A DNA stretch of 64,000 nucleotides. Source: Cellulomonas sp. 73-92. GTDB lineage: Bacteria; Actinomycetota; Actinomycetes; Actinomycetales; Cellulomonadaceae. The stretch spans positions 372,001 through 436,000 of the forward strand of contig NZ_MKTH01000008.1 of assembly GCF_001898175.1 (NCBI RefSeq). The letters run 5' to 3'. Positions 28,665 to 38,005 of this stretch are shown piece by piece. Position numbers and translations under genes: made by a program. Position 1 is the stretch's first letter, and the number at the start of each line of letters is the position of its first letter. The notes beneath the pieces are model-generated. The model worked only from the letters and a program-made list of their open reading frames with translations. It was not told where the DNA came from and ran no database searches.

Positions 28665-29696
28665 ATGCAGCCGCCGCGTGACCTCGCCCGGCTGCCCAAG
28701 GCCCACCTGCACCTGCACTTCACCGGCTCGATGCGGGTGACGACGCTCGCCGAGATGGCCGCCGCCCGGCGCCTCGCCCTGCCGCAGGTGCTCCTCGACG
28801 CCCACCCGCTGCAGGTGCCCGGCGACGAGCGCGGCTGGTTCCGGTTCCAGCGGCTCTACGACGCGGCGCGGGCCTGCGTGCGCGGGGAGGGCGACCTGCG
28901 GCGCGTGGTCGACGAGGCCGCGGCCGACGACGCCGCCGAGGGATCGGGACGCCTGGAGATCCAGGTGGACCCGACGAGCTACGCGCCGTGGGTCGGCGGC
29001 ATCACCCCGGCGCTGGAGATCGTGCTCGACGAGGCGCGGGCCGCCTCCACCCGGCACGGGCTCGAGGTCGGCGTCATCGTCGCGGCCTCCCGCCTGCGCC
29101 ACCCGCTCGACGCCCGGACCCTGGCGCGCCTGGCGGCGCGCTACGCCGGCGACGGCCCGGGCGAGGTGGTGGGCTTCGGGCTGTCGAACGACGAGCGGCG
29201 CGGCGACACCGCGGCGTTCGCGCCCGCCTTCGCCATCGCGCGGCGCGCCGGGCTGGCGTCGGTGCCGCACGGCGGCGAGCTGCTGGGGCCGGCGCACGTG
29301 GCCGAGGTGCTCGACACCCTGGCGCCGGACCGGCTGGGCCACGGCATCCGCACCGCCGAGGACCCGGACCTGCTGCGACGGGCCGTCGACGCGGGCGTGG
29401 CGTTCGAGGTGTGCCCCTCGTCGAACGTCTCGCTGGGCGTCTACTGGTCGGCCGACGACGTGCCGCTGCGCACCCTCGTCGACGCCGGCGCCACCGTGGC
29501 GCTGGGCGCCGACGACCCCCTGCTGTTCCGTGCCCGGCTCGTCGACCAGTACAAGCAGGCCCGCTTCGTCCACGGGCTGCCCGACGAGGCGATCGCCGAC
29601 CTGGCACGCGGCTCGATCCGCGCCAGCCGGGCCTCGTCGTCCACCAAGGCGACGCTCCTCGCGGGAGTCGACACCTGGCTGGCGACGCCCGCCTGA
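28665..29696 (+). CDS. Adenosine deaminase-like metal-dependent deaminase
   Basis: The 343-residue enzyme carries the metal-binding HLHLHFTGS motif (His14, His16), SVPHGGEL, the catalytic GHGIR histidine and ALGADDPLLF, where the last metal aspartate lies. It should remove an amino group from adenosine or a related purine or modified base. The motif HFTGS instead of HLDGS is typical of the adenosine-deaminase-like branch. A CATACT box ends seven bases before ATG 28665, so a leaderless transcript is possible. In related actinobacteria this gene often lies near murB. Confidence 0.85.
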   Translation: MQPPRDLARLPKAHLHLHFTGSMRVTTLAEMAAARRLALPQVLLDAHPLQVPGDERGWFRFQRLYDAARACVRGEGDLRRVVDEAAADDAAEGSGRLEIQVDPTSYAPWVGGITPALEIVLDEARAASTRHGLEVGVIVAASRLRHPLDARTLARLAARYAGDGPGEVVGFGLSNDERRGDTAAFAPAFAIARRAGLASVPHGGELLGPAHVAEVLDTLAPDRLGHGIRTAEDPDLLRRAVDAGVAFEVCPSSNVSLGVYWSADDVPLRTLVDAGATVALGADDPLLFRARLVDQYKQARFVHGLPDEAIADLARGSIRASRASSSTKATLLAGVDTWLATPA

Positions 29697-29743
29697 CGCT
29701 CGTTGCCCGACCGCTCCGCCGCCAACCCGCCCGCCCGCTCGCC

Positions 29744-29809
29744 GACGTCGATACCTCCACGCCATGTCGATGGCTGTAACTGTCGACGCCGGCGGGAGCT
29801 ATCGACCTC
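29744..29809. repeat. 66-bp palindromic repeat element, copy 1
   Basis: The element runs from GACGTCGATA to TATCGACCTC, imperfect inverted ends, with an inner CGACGCCGGCGGGAGC block. It resembles REP-type elements. A second copy begins 101 bases downstream with about 80 percent identity. Confidence 0.75.
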
Positions 29810-29844
29810 GCGCGGGGGTGGGGATGCGGGCCAGACCGCGCGCC

Positions 29845-29910
29845 GAGGTCGATACCGCCACGCGACGTCGATGGCCGCGCCTATCGACGCCGGCGGGAGC
29901 TATCGACCTC
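29845..29910. repeat. 66-bp palindromic repeat element, copy 2
   Basis: The ends GAGGTCGATA and TATCGACCTC are perfect inverted repeats. The element lies across the 3' end of the truncated VOC gene: after PREV the reading frame enters the element and meets a stop inside it. Only these two copies are evident in the window. Confidence 0.8.
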
Positions 29911-30021
29911 GCGTGGGCGGTAGGCCAGGCCGAACAGCCGTCGGTAGAACTCCGCCAGGAGGCGGGCATCGGTGGTGTCCAGCACCACCTGCCGGATGCG
30001 GGGGAACGTCGAGGCGGTCAT
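29881..30021 (-). pseudogene. Truncated VOC (glyoxalase-like) gene remnant
   Basis: ATG 30021 stands behind an excellent AAGGAGG site and encodes MTASTFPRIRQVVLDTTDAR, followed by LLAEFYRRLFGLAYRP, the usual first strand and helix of VOC-fold proteins. The frame then runs into the repeat element and stops after 46 residues in place of about 120-140. The rest of the gene is not found nearby. The intact start and ribosome site suggest recent loss. Confidence 0.65.
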
Positions 30022-30072
30022 GGGTCCTCCTTGTCGCGATTGTCCGACCCGACCCGGCGCGCCGCGACCGCC

Positions 30073-31632
30073 CTAGAAGCGGCGGGCGACCTGGTCGCCC
30101 AGGCGCCTGCCGTCGGGGTCGTACACCCACCGGTACAACGGCTCCGCCCACAGCCGGGTGTGCCAGGGCAGCCGCGGCGACCGGTAGGTGCGCAGCCGCC
30201 CGGGCGGTCGTGGTCCGCGTCGACCGCCGTCGTACCAGGCGTCCAGCGCGGCGGCGGCCTCGCGGAATGCGGCGAACCACGAGAGCGGGTCGTCGGGGAC
30301 CTCAGGCGCCGCGAGGTGCTCGGCCGCCAGGCGCAGCCGCAGCGCGTGGGCCGTGCCGGACGTGGTGCGCTCGACGAACGCGGCCGACAGCTCGCTGTCG
30401 TGGGTCCACGACCGGCGGTTCGCGTTGTCCGACCCGACGCAGGCCCAGGCGTCGTCGACCACGCACACCTTCGCGTGCACGTAGATCGGCGTCCCGGCCT
30501 CGTTCTCCACGCCGTAGACCGCGACGCGGTCCCCACCCGCGCGTCGCAGCAGCTGCATCGCGTGCCACCGGCCCAGCTCCGTGGGGACCACGGCGTCGCG
30601 GCCGTCCTGGTCGCAGTGCAGCGGCACCACGACGACCAGCCGCAGGTCGGGCGCCCGCCGCAGCGCCGCCGCGAAGGCGGCCGCGACGTCGCGCGACCAC
30701 AGGTACTGGTCTTCGAGGTAGACGAGCCGGCGCGCCCGGCGCAGCGCGGCGATGTACCCGCGGGCCACGGAGCGCTCCCCGCCGCGGGCGAACGGGTACC
30801 TCGGGACGCGCGGCGGGTACGTGCGCAGCAGCTGGACCGCGGCGGTGCCCCGCGGCGCGGGGTCGGGGTGCTGCGGCGGCAGCGGCCGCACCGGCGTGCG
30901 CCGCACCTGCGGCGGGTCGTCCAGCCGGCGCAGCGGGTTCAGCGTGAGCGGCGTGGTGTCGTCCCAGCGCTCGCGGAAGACGGCCTCGGCGTCGCCGACC
31001 GCGGGGCCGCGGATCTCGAGCTGGACGTCGTGCCACGGCGGGCGCGGGCCGTAGACCGCCGCCATGCGGACCGGCTGCGGGTCGCCGAGGTGCGCCTCGT
31101 CGTCCCGGCGGCTGTGGCACAGGTCGATGCCGCCGACGTAGGCGACGTCGTCCTGCGGCCGGTCGCGGTGGCGCAGCACGACGAGCTTCTGGTGGTGCGA
31201 GCCGAGCGGGCGCACCCGCATGTCGAGCAGGCACTGCCCGCCGGCCTCGTCGATCTCCTCGCCGAGGTGCCGGTTCTCGGCGGCGCTGAACCGGAACCGG
31301 TCCCAGTGCGAGCGCCACACGAGCCCGCGCACGTCGACGCCCCGGTCCGCGGCGGCGGCGAACACCCGGCCCACCTCGGTGCCGGGGCCGTCGAGGCGCT
31401 CGTCGGGGTCGCCGCGCCAGTCGGTGAACAGCAGCAGGTCACCGGGCCCCAGCGCGCGGACCGCCGCGAGCAGCGCCGTGAAGTACGTCGCACCGTGCAC
31501 GAGCGGCGTCACCTGGTTGCCCTCGGTCCACGAGGAGCCGTCGGGGTGCCGGGAGTCGAGCGTGGTGTCCGGGTTGCCGCGGTCGCCCGGGGCGAGGAAC
31601 CAGTGGGCCGGGCCGGCGGGTCGGGCCGTCAC
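30073..31632 (-). CDS. Phospholipase D-like family protein
   Basis: The 519-residue protein has two PLD half-sites. The second is canonical: His386, Lys388 and Asp393 in YVHAKVCVVDD followed by GSDNANRRSW. The first is GSHHQKLVVLRH (His147, Lys149), where the usual aspartate position is arginine, followed by VAYVGGIDLCHSRRDD. No signal peptide is seen. GTG 31632 is preferred because it overlaps the stop of a tiny upstream frame as GTGA; the frame is open further upstream to 31716. It probably cleaves or exchanges phosphodiesters of lipid or nucleic acid; the substrate is not predictable. Confidence 0.8.
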   Translation of the reverse strand: MTARPAGPAHWFLAPGDRGNPDTTLDSRHPDGSSWTEGNQVTPLVHGATYFTALLAAVRALGPGDLLLFTDWRGDPDERLDGPGTEVGRVFAAAADRGVDVRGLVWRSHWDRFRFSAAENRHLGEEIDEAGGQCLLDMRVRPLGSHHQKLVVLRHRDRPQDDVAYVGGIDLCHSRRDDEAHLGDPQPVRMAAVYGPRPPWHDVQLEIRGPAVGDAEAVFRERWDDTTPLTLNPLRRLDDPPQVRRTPVRPLPPQHPDPAPRGTAAVQLLRTYPPRVPRYPFARGGERSVARGYIAALRRARRLVYLEDQYLWSRDVAAAFAAALRRAPDLRLVVVVPLHCDQDGRDAVVPTELGRWHAMQLLRRAGGDRVAVYGVENEAGTPIYVHAKVCVVDDAWACVGSDNANRRSWTHDSELSAAFVERTTSGTAHALRLRLAAEHLAAPEVPDDPLSWFAAFREAAAALDAWYDGGRRGPRPPGRLRTYRSPRLPWHTRLWAEPLYRWVYDPDGRRLGDQVARRF

Positions 31633-31679
31633 GACGCGTGGGCCCGCTCGACGCCGGCCAGCGGGATCGTCACGACCAT
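31629..31679 (-). CDS. 16-codon leader reading frame coupled to the PLD gene
   Basis: A strong GGAGG site precedes ATG 31679, which opens the frame MVVTIPLAGVERAHAS; its TGA overlaps the GTG start of the PLD-like gene. It may be a translational coupling leader or, less likely, the true N-terminus joined by a frameshift. Confidence 0.4.
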   Translation of the reverse strand: MVVTIPLAGVERAHAS

Positions 31680-31749
31680 CGCACACCTCCGCGGCCCGGA
31701 CCGACCCGTGCATCACACCACCGCGCGCCAGCGCGCGCAGGTCGGGACG

Positions 31750-32835
31750 TCAGAGCGTGACGCCCACCAGCACGGGCTCGGGCTCGAGCCGGATGCCGAA
31801 CCGGTCGGCCACGCCGTCGCGGATCGTGCGGGCCAGCGCGAGCAGGTCGTCCGTTGACGCGTCGCCCCGGTTCGTCAGCGCGAGCGTGTGCTTCGTCGAC
31901 ACGGTGGCCGGCCCGGGAGCGCCGAAGCCGCGGGCGAACCCCGCGTGCTCGATGAGCCACGCGGCGCTCGTCTTGACCAGGTCGTCGCCGGCCGGGTACC
32001 GCGGGGCCTCGTCGGGCAGCCCAGCCGACGCCGGGAGCACCGGGTTGGTGAAGAACGAGCCGGCGCTCCAGGTGTCGTGGTCCGCCGCGTCAAGCAGCAT
32101 GCCCTTGCGCGACCGGAGCTCCAGCACGGCGGCCCGCACCTCGAGCAGCGGGGCGCGCTCCCCGACGGCGATCCCCAGGGTCCGGGCGAGCTCGGGGTAG
32201 GTGACGACGGCCGAGAGCGTGCCCTGCCGCAGCTGGAAGGCCACGTCGAGCACCACGTAGCGCGGCGTCGGCCCCCACGGCGCGCGCGGGTCGTCGTCGG
32301 ACGCCCGCATCGAGCGCTTGAGCAGCGACGTCCGGTAGCCGAAGCGCAGGTCGTCGAGCGCCAGCGTGCGCACGCGGGCACGCGCGCGGTCCCAGACGCG
32401 CACCGACGCGATGGTCTGGGCCACCTCCTGGCCGTAGGCGCCGACGTTCTGCACCGGCGTCGCGCCGGTGCTCCCGGGGATGCCGGACAGCGCCTCGAGG
32501 CCGTACAGCCGATGGCTGGTCGCCTCCTCGACGACGGCGTCCCACGGCGTGCCGGCGGGCACCTGGTAGGTCACGCCCGCGCACGCCGAGTGGTCCGGCA
32601 CGGCGATGCCGCTGCGGGTGTCGCGCACGACGAGCCCCGCGAACCCCTCGTCGGCCACGACGAGGTTGGAGCCGCCGCCCACCACCAGGAGCGGTTCGCC
32701 GGCCTCGTCGGCCGTGCGCACGGCGTCGACGAGCTCGGCCTCGGTGGTGGTCTCGACGTACCGGGCGGCCGGGCCGCCGAGCCGCAGCGTGGTGAGCGCG
32801 GACAGCGGCGGGGCGTCGGTCGCGGCGGCGGTCAC
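31750..32835 (-). CDS. murB: UDP-N-acetylenolpyruvoylglucosamine reductase
   Basis: MurB makes UDP-N-acetylmuramate for peptidoglycan using NADPH and FAD. The 361-residue protein shows FAD-binding LLVVGGGSNLVVADEGF, LSGIPGSTGATPVQNVGAYG, RFGYRTSLLKR, the catalytic serine in SAGSFFTNPVL and a glutamate in IEHAGF. The GTG at 32835 is preceded six bases upstream by a TACCCT box, so a leaderless start is possible despite the short 20-base gap from the RpiR gene. murB near the MaoC pair and rpmG is standard actinobacterial order. Confidence 0.95.
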   Translation of the reverse strand: MTAAATDAPPLSALTTLRLGGPAARYVETTTEAELVDAVRTADEAGEPLLVVGGGSNLVVADEGFAGLVVRDTRSGIAVPDHSACAGVTYQVPAGTPWDAVVEEATSHRLYGLEALSGIPGSTGATPVQNVGAYGQEVAQTIASVRVWDRARARVRTLALDDLRFGYRTSLLKRSMRASDDDPRAPWGPTPRYVVLDVAFQLRQGTLSAVVTYPELARTLGIAVGERAPLLEVRAAVLELRSRKGMLLDAADHDTWSAGSFFTNPVLPASAGLPDEAPRYPAGDDLVKTSAAWLIEHAGFARGFGAPGPATVSTKHTLALTNRGDASTDDLLALARTIRDGVADRFGIRLEPEPVLVGVTL

Positions 32836-32855
32836 GCCCCCAGGGTAGGCCGGGG

Positions 32856-33719
32856 CTACTCCCCCAGGCTCTCGCCGAGCGCGCTGAGCACCGCGTCGCG
32901 CGCGTCCGCCGACCGCCCGCCGCGACGGTCGACGAGCAGCTCGACCAGGTGCTCGAGGACCAGCCCGAGCGCCGCGCGCGAGGTGTGCAGCAGCTCGTCG
33001 CGGAACGTCCCGGTGACGGGCGGCACCACCAGCGCGACGTCCGCGAGCGCGACGAGCGGGGCATGGGCGAACGACGTGACGGCGAGCACGCGCGCGCCGG
33101 CGCCGCGAGCCGCCGTCGCGGCCGCGAGCGTGGGCCGGCTCGTTCCCGAGCCGGACAGGGCCAGGCACACCGAGCCGGCCGACAGCTGGCGCGCCGCGAT
33201 CTGCTGCGCGAGCGTGTCCGGCAGGAACTCGCAGGGCCGGCCCGCCGAGCCCAGGCGCATCGCGACGTCCAGGCCGAGCGGCGTGGACAGCCCGCTCGCG
33301 GCGATGACCACGCGGTCGGCCTCGTCGAGCGCCGTGACGAAGCCCGTCACGGCCTCCTCCGTCAGGGCGGCGGTGACGCGCGGCAGGCTGCGCGCGAACG
33401 CGTCGATGCCGGCGCGGAGCGCGCCGACCGCGGTGCCGTCCCCGTCCTCGTCGGCCGGCGCCGGGGTGAACGCCAGCTCGCGGGCCACGGCCACGCGCAG
33501 CTGCGGGTAGCCCTCGTAGCCCAGCGTCCGTGCCGTGCGCACCACCGAGGCCCGGCCGACGCCGACGAGGTCCGCCAGCTGCTGCGCGGTGCACTCCACC
33601 GACCCGGCGAGGTCGGCCGCGATCGTGTCCGCGACGCGGCGCTCGCTCGGCTGCAGCGACGGGGCGAGCGCGGCGATGCGCACCGACGGGGGCGCGTCAG
33701 ACGGTCCGGTCCACGACAC
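32856..33719 (-). CDS. RpiR-family regulator (HTH plus SIS domain)
   Basis: The 287-residue protein has an N-terminal helix-turn-helix (LADLVGVGRASVVRTARTLG, residues 48-67) and a C-terminal SIS sugar-phosphate-binding domain (VVIAASGLSTPLGLD, then CLALSGSGTSRPTLAA). RpiR regulators usually sense phosphosugars. Its GTG start overlaps the end of the second phnE gene by 23 bases, and murB follows after 20 bases. A sugar-phosphate sensor in a phosphonate-type transport operon is notable. Confidence 0.88.
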   Translation of the reverse strand: MSWTGPSDAPPSVRIAALAPSLQPSERRVADTIAADLAGSVECTAQQLADLVGVGRASVVRTARTLGYEGYPQLRVAVARELAFTPAPADEDGDGTAVGALRAGIDAFARSLPRVTAALTEEAVTGFVTALDEADRVVIAASGLSTPLGLDVAMRLGSAGRPCEFLPDTLAQQIAARQLSAGSVCLALSGSGTSRPTLAAATAARGAGARVLAVTSFAHAPLVALADVALVVPPVTGTFRDELLHTSRAALGLVLEHLVELLVDRRGGRSADARDAVLSALGESLGE

Positions 33720-34539
33720 GCGTGCGAGCCCCTCCCATGATGCGCCGCCGGATGGCCCCGGAGGCCGCGTCGATGAGCATCGTCACCACGACCACCACGA
33801 TGACGAGCACGCCCACGGCGTCCCACTGACGGTACTGGGTGTACCCCGTGAGCAGGTCACCGACGCCGCCCACGCCGATGAGCCCGAGGATCGCCGACGT
33901 CCGGACGTTGATCTCGAACCGGTAGAGCGCGAGCGACATGAGCTCCGGGGCGGCGGCCGGCCACAGCCCCCAGCGGGCCACCTCGAGCAGCGAGCCGCCC
34001 GCGGCCCGGACCGCCTCGGCGGTGCCGGTGGGCACCGCCTCGATGGTCTCGTACGTCCACTTGCCGTGCGTGCCGATGCCGCCGATGGTCAGCGCGAGCG
34101 CCCCGGTGAACGGCGTGAGGCCGGTGACCGTGAGGATGACGATCGCGATGATGACCTCGGGAACCGCGCGCAGCACCGCGAAGAGCCCGCGCAGCGGCAG
34201 CCGCACCCACAGCGGGCTGACGCCCTGAGCGGCCGGGATGCCGAGGATGGTCGAGACCACGACGCCGAGCAGCGCGCCGACCCACGCCATCTGGACCGAC
34301 ACCCACGTCTGCTGCAGCGCGTACGGCAGCTTGGCCCAGTTGGGGTGCGCGAACATGAGCACCAGGTAGTGGCCCAGCGCGCCCGGCAGCGCGGCGAGGT
34401 CCGACCAGCCGATGCGCAGGTGCACCAGCGCGGCGAGCACCACGGCGCCGGCGACGAGCTGCGCCGCCCGCACGGGCAGGCGCGAGGGGCGCGCGGGGGC
34501 GGCGACGACCCGCGTGGTCGCGGGCAGGGTGGCGGTCAT
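33697..34539 (-). CDS. phnE: Phosphonate/phosphite-type ABC transporter permease (second)
   Basis: The 280-residue permease has about six membrane segments and the coupling loop EAVRAAGGSLLEVARWGLWP, with the family end motif ILGLIGVGGVGDLL. Its ATG overlaps the stop of the first permease as ATGA. Two dissimilar PhnE proteins encoded in tandem usually form a heterodimer in this transporter family. Confidence 0.9.
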   Translation of the reverse strand: MTATLPATTRVVAAPARPSRLPVRAAQLVAGAVVLAALVHLRIGWSDLAALPGALGHYLVLMFAHPNWAKLPYALQQTWVSVQMAWVGALLGVVVSTILGIPAAQGVSPLWVRLPLRGLFAVLRAVPEVIIAIVILTVTGLTPFTGALALTIGGIGTHGKWTYETIEAVPTGTAEAVRAAGGSLLEVARWGLWPAAAPELMSLALYRFEINVRTSAILGLIGVGGVGDLLTGYTQYRQWDAVGVLVIVVVVVTMLIDAASGAIRRRIMGGARTRVVDRTV

Positions 34540-35330
34540 CGCAGCCTCTTGCGCAGCACGTTGGAGGCCACCTCGATGGCGATGACGACGACGAGGATCT
34601 CCAGGATGATCACGGCGAGCGCGCCGTACCGGTAGAAGCCGCGGACCTCGTCGATGAGGCGCCCGATGCCGCCCGCGCCGACCAGCCCGAGCACCGCGGA
34701 GATGCGCACGTTGAGCTCGAGCGAGTAGAGCACCTGGCTGCCGTAGGCGGGCCAGGCCTGCGGTGCGGCGGTCAGCCGGTTGATCTGGGTCTGCGTCCCG
34801 CCGGCGGCGTGCCCCGCCTCCATGTACGACGAGTCGGCCGAGTCGATCGCCTCCGACACGAGCTTGACCACGACGCCGAGGTCGAACAGGACGAGCGTGA
34901 GGACGCCCGGCAGCGCGCCGACGCCGACCATCGCGACCAGCAGCGTCGCGTAGACGAGGTCGGGGACCGAGCGCACCACGTTGAGCACGGCCCGGACGGC
35001 GCGGCGGGACGGCCCCGGGTTCGTCGGGCGCGCGGCCCACAGGGACAGCGGCAGCGCCAGCGCCGCGGCCACCGCGGCGCCGACCACCGCCATCTCGAGG
35101 GTCTCGAGCAGCGGCTTGGCCGTGCGCGGCAGGATCGAGAAGTCCAGCTGCGCCATCTGCGCGAGGTGGTGCGCGCCGTAGTGCCAGTTGCGGGCGATCG
35201 CGCCGAGGTCGACCCGGATGCCGCCGAGCGCGGGCGTCACGGTGACGGCCGTGATCGCCGCGATCACCGCGACGACGGCGGCGACCCGCGGCCACGACCG
35301 CGGGCGGCGCGGCACGGGCAGCGAGGTCAT
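34536..35330 (-). CDS. phnE: Phosphonate/phosphite-type ABC transporter permease (first)
   Basis: The 264-residue permease has a single N-terminal anchor, then the transport domain with [20 protein letters not shown] coupling loop and [17 protein letters not shown]. Its ATG (35330) overlaps the phnC stop. It pairs with the next permease and with PhnC. Confidence 0.9.
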   Translation of the reverse strand: MTSLPVPRRPRSWPRVAAVVAVIAAITAVTVTPALGGIRVDLGAIARNWHYGAHHLAQMAQLDFSILPRTAKPLLETLEMAVVGAAVAAALALPLSLWAARPTNPGPSRRAVRAVLNVVRSVPDLVYATLLVAMVGVGALPGVLTLVLFDLGVVVKLVSEAIDSADSSYMEAGHAAGGTQTQINRLTAAPQAWPAYGSQVLYSLELNVRISAVLGLVGAGGIGRLIDEVRGFYRYGALAVIILEILVVVIAIEVASNVLRKRLR

Positions 35331-36154
35331 GACGAGCGCTCGAGGGTGTCGCGGGCCTGGATCGGCCGGCCGTAGATCTCCTCGAACACGGCGTCGTCCG
35401 CGGGCGCGGCCGGGCCGTCGTAGACGAGCTCGCCGCCCCGCAGGCCGATCATGCGCGTGGTGTACTGCCGCGCCAGGTCCATGAGGTGCAGGTTGACCAG
35501 CACGGTCAGGCCCCGCTCGGAGTTGATGCGGCGCAGGTCGGACATGACGGCGTGGGCCGTCGGCGGGTCGAGGCTCGCCACGGGCTCGTCGGCCAGCATG
35601 ACCCGGGGCTCCTGGCTCAGGGCCCGCGCGATGGCCACGCGCTGCTTCTGACCTCCGGACAGGGCGCCGGCGCGGCCCCACACCTTCTCGAGCATGCCCA
35701 CCGAGTCGAGCGCGGCCATGACGACGTCGCGGTCGTCGTGCCCGACGAGGCCCAGCAGGGTGCGCCAGGTCGGCGTGTGCGAGAACCGGCCGACGAGGAC
35801 GTTGTTGTAGACGCTCGTGCGGTCGGCGAGGTTGAAGCCCTGGAAGATCATGCCGACGCTGCCGCGCAGCTGCCGCAGCCGCCGGCCTCGCAGCTCGTCG
35901 ACCGCGTACGGCCCCACCTCGACGTGGCCGGACGTGACGGGGACCAGGCCGTTGAGCGTGCGGATGAGCGTCGACTTGCCCGACCCGGACAGGCCGACGA
36001 CCGAGACCATCTCGCCCGGCGCCACGGACAGCGACACGTTGCGCAGCGCGACGGTGCCGTTGGGGTAGCGCACAGTGACGTCGCTCAGGCGCAGGGGCCA
36101 CGGCCCGGAGGCGGCCTGCGCCGCCCCCGGGGCCGTGGCGAGCCGCTCGGTCAC
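35327..36154 (-). CDS. phnC: Phosphonate/phosphite-type ABC transporter ATP-binding protein
   Basis: The 275-residue ATPase has Walker [10 protein letters not shown], the PhnC-typical [20 protein letters not shown], signature LSGGQKQR and Walker [14 protein letters not shown]. Its GTG start overlaps the phnD stop. The Q-loop stretch is characteristic of the phosphonate branch, which fits the gene order. Confidence 0.93.
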   Translation of the reverse strand: MTERLATAPGAAQAASGPWPLRLSDVTVRYPNGTVALRNVSLSVAPGEMVSVVGLSGSGKSTLIRTLNGLVPVTSGHVEVGPYAVDELRGRRLRQLRGSVGMIFQGFNLADRTSVYNNVLVGRFSHTPTWRTLLGLVGHDDRDVVMAALDSVGMLEKVWGRAGALSGGQKQRVAIARALSQEPRVMLADEPVASLDPPTAHAVMSDLRRINSERGLTVLVNLHLMDLARQYTTRMIGLRGGELVYDGPAAPADDAVFEEIYGRPIQARDTLERSS

Positions 36155-37206
36155 TGGCCCGAGAAGCGCTTGTTGACCTGGCGCGCCACGTCGATCGCGG
36201 CGGGGTCGGCCGGCACCCAGGCCGTCTGGCTGAAGATGTTCTTCAGCGTCGTCGGGTCGACCTTGTCGTACCCGGCCATGAGCGTGGTGATCTTCGCCCG
36301 CAGGTCGGCGGGCAGGTCCCTGCCGAGCACCACGCCGCCGTTGGGGTACATCTGCGACAGGCCGAACACCACGACCTTGTCGCCGAGGTCCGGGGCCTCC
36401 GACGCCTTGACCGCCGAGCGGGCGTCCCAGTAGGCGAAGCCGACCTCGGCGTCGCCCTTGTAGACGGCCATGACGAGGTTGTCGTTGCCGGTGACGGGGA
36501 CCTGGGTCAGGTCGTCCACCTTGATGCCCTGGGACTCCAGCGCGAGCACCGGCAGCTGGTAGCCGGCCGGGGAGGTGGTGTTGCCGAACGCCACCTTGGT
36601 TCCGGGCGTGATCTTCTTCAGCGCGTCCACGGCGACCGGGCCGACACCCGTGTTCTTGGCGCCGTCGGCGACGCCGTTGCAGTACAGGTAGCTGGCGCCG
36701 TTGGCCGCGTACGTCGCCTTGACCGGGGCGTCGGTGCAGTACTTGCTCGCGTGCGCGATGTTCGTGAAGAACTCCGACGCGTACGACGAGGCGCCGAAGC
36801 GGACGTCCTGCAGCACCGGGTAGGCACCGCACTGGTCCTGCGCCGCGGCGAGGGAGCCGGCGTCGGCGATGGCGATCTGCGCCTGCCCGGCGCAGACGGC
36901 CTCGACGGCGGCCTGGTAGTCCTTCGTCACCACGCCGGTGACCGTGACGCCGAGCTGCTGGGACAGGTAGTCGGTCAGCGGCTTCGCCGAGGTGACCAGG
37001 TCGTTGACCTGCTCGTTGGGGATCAGGGCGAGCGTGAGCTGCTTGGGCCACGACGACTGCGAGGGCTGCGTGGACTGCGTGGACTGCGTGGAGCCCGCGG
37101 TCCCCGTCGCGGCGGCGTTCGAGGGCGTGCTGCTGCAGGCCGCGAGGGCGACGACCGCCAGGGCGAGAGCACCCGGCGCGAACAGGGTCTTGCGCATGTC
37201 AGTCAT
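36151..37206 (-). CDS. phnD: Phosphonate/phosphite-type substrate-binding lipoprotein
   Basis: The 351-residue protein has a lipoprotein signal ([14 protein letters not shown], lipid cysteine 24) and a Ser/Thr-rich linker, then a PhnD-like periplasmic-binding domain ([46 protein letters not shown]). It should deliver phosphonate, phosphite or hypophosphite to PhnCEE on the outer membrane face. ATG 37206 overlaps the HAD gene stop as ATGA; ATG 37197 has better Shine-Dalgarno spacing and is an alternative. No C-P lyase or phosphite dehydrogenase gene is in the window. Confidence 0.92.
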   Translation of the reverse strand: MTDMRKTLFAPGALALAVVALAACSSTPSNAAATGTAGSTQSTQSTQPSQSSWPKQLTLALIPNEQVNDLVTSAKPLTDYLSQQLGVTVTGVVTKDYQAAVEAVCAGQAQIAIADAGSLAAAQDQCGAYPVLQDVRFGASSYASEFFTNIAHASKYCTDAPVKATYAANGASYLYCNGVADGAKNTGVGPVAVDALKKITPGTKVAFGNTTSPAGYQLPVLALESQGIKVDDLTQVPVTGNDNLVMAVYKGDAEVGFAYWDARSAVKASEAPDLGDKVVVFGLSQMYPNGGVVLGRDLPADLRAKITTLMAGYDKVDPTTLKNIFSQTAWVPADPAAIDVARQVNKRFSGQ

Positions 37207-37913
37207 GCCTTTCGAGGGAGGGGATCGACGCCGGCGGGCGCCGACGGTCCTGGTGCCGCGTGCGCGGCCCAAGTCTGGATGTCGCCGTACAGGTCGGCGA
37301 GCCCGGCGCCCCGCAGCGTGGGGCGCACGTCGGGGCGGCCGGCGCTGGGGCCGACGAGGGCGGTGGCGGCGCCCAGCTCGTCGGCCGCGGCGAGGTCGTA
37401 GGCCCAGATGTCGCCGACCGACAGGACGGGGCCGTCGGCCAGGTAGCGGGCGACGACGGCGGCCAGGCCCCTCGGCTTGCCGATGGCGAAGTGCCGCTCG
37501 GTCACGTGCTCGGCGGCGCCGATCGCCGCGAGCACGCGGTCGACGCCGGTGGCCGGGGCGTTGGTCGCCAGCGCGAGGCGCGCGAGGGGGGTGAGCTCGG
37601 CCAGGAAGCCCGCGAGGCCGGGCGGCCCCGCGACGGGCGCGGCCGGCGTGCCCAGATCGTGACGGCTCGCCTGGTAGGCCTCTTCGAGGACCGCCGCGGG
37701 CACGGCGTGGGCGAGGGCCACGTGGCGCACGGCGTCGTAGCCGTCGAGGTAGCCCGCCTCGCCCGCCTCGAGGCGGTCGAGCGCGGCGAGGGCCGCCGGG
37801 ACGAGCTCCTCGTCGCCGGTGGCGGCGGCCACGTGCCGCGCGTACGCGAGCACCGGTCCGCGCCCCAGCGCGAGGGTCCCGTCGAAGTCGAAGACGACGG
37901 TCGGCAGCCGCAT
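37203..37913 (-). CDS. HAD-superfamily phosphatase
   Basis: The 236-residue protein has HAD motifs I (VVFDFDGTLA), II (LATNAP), III lysine (GKPRGL) and IV (SVGDIWAYDLAAADELG). It is coupled to phnD by an ATGA overlap, so it likely acts on a product of the imported compound. It lacks the signature of classical phosphonoacetaldehyde hydrolase, so a general sugar- or organophosphate phosphatase is a safer call. ATG 37913 follows AGGAAGGG. Confidence 0.85.
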   Translation of the reverse strand: MRLPTVVFDFDGTLALGRGPVLAYARHVAAATGDEELVPAALAALDRLEAGEAGYLDGYDAVRHVALAHAVPAAVLEEAYQASRHDLGTPAAPVAGPPGLAGFLAELTPLARLALATNAPATGVDRVLAAIGAAEHVTERHFAIGKPRGLAAVVARYLADGPVLSVGDIWAYDLAAADELGAATALVGPSAGRPDVRPTLRGAGLADLYGDIQTWAAHAAPGPSAPAGVDPLPRKA

Positions 37914-38005
37914 CGGCCCGCCCTTCCTGTGGACAATGCGGCCACAGTACGGCGGTTATGTGGACGGATGGGCCACGGCGAGGTGAACGGCTGGTGACCT
38001 GCTCA

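Noticed and set aside
29744..29910. Attachment sites of an integrated element
   Set aside because: Only two copies 101 bases apart with no integrase or cargo between them.
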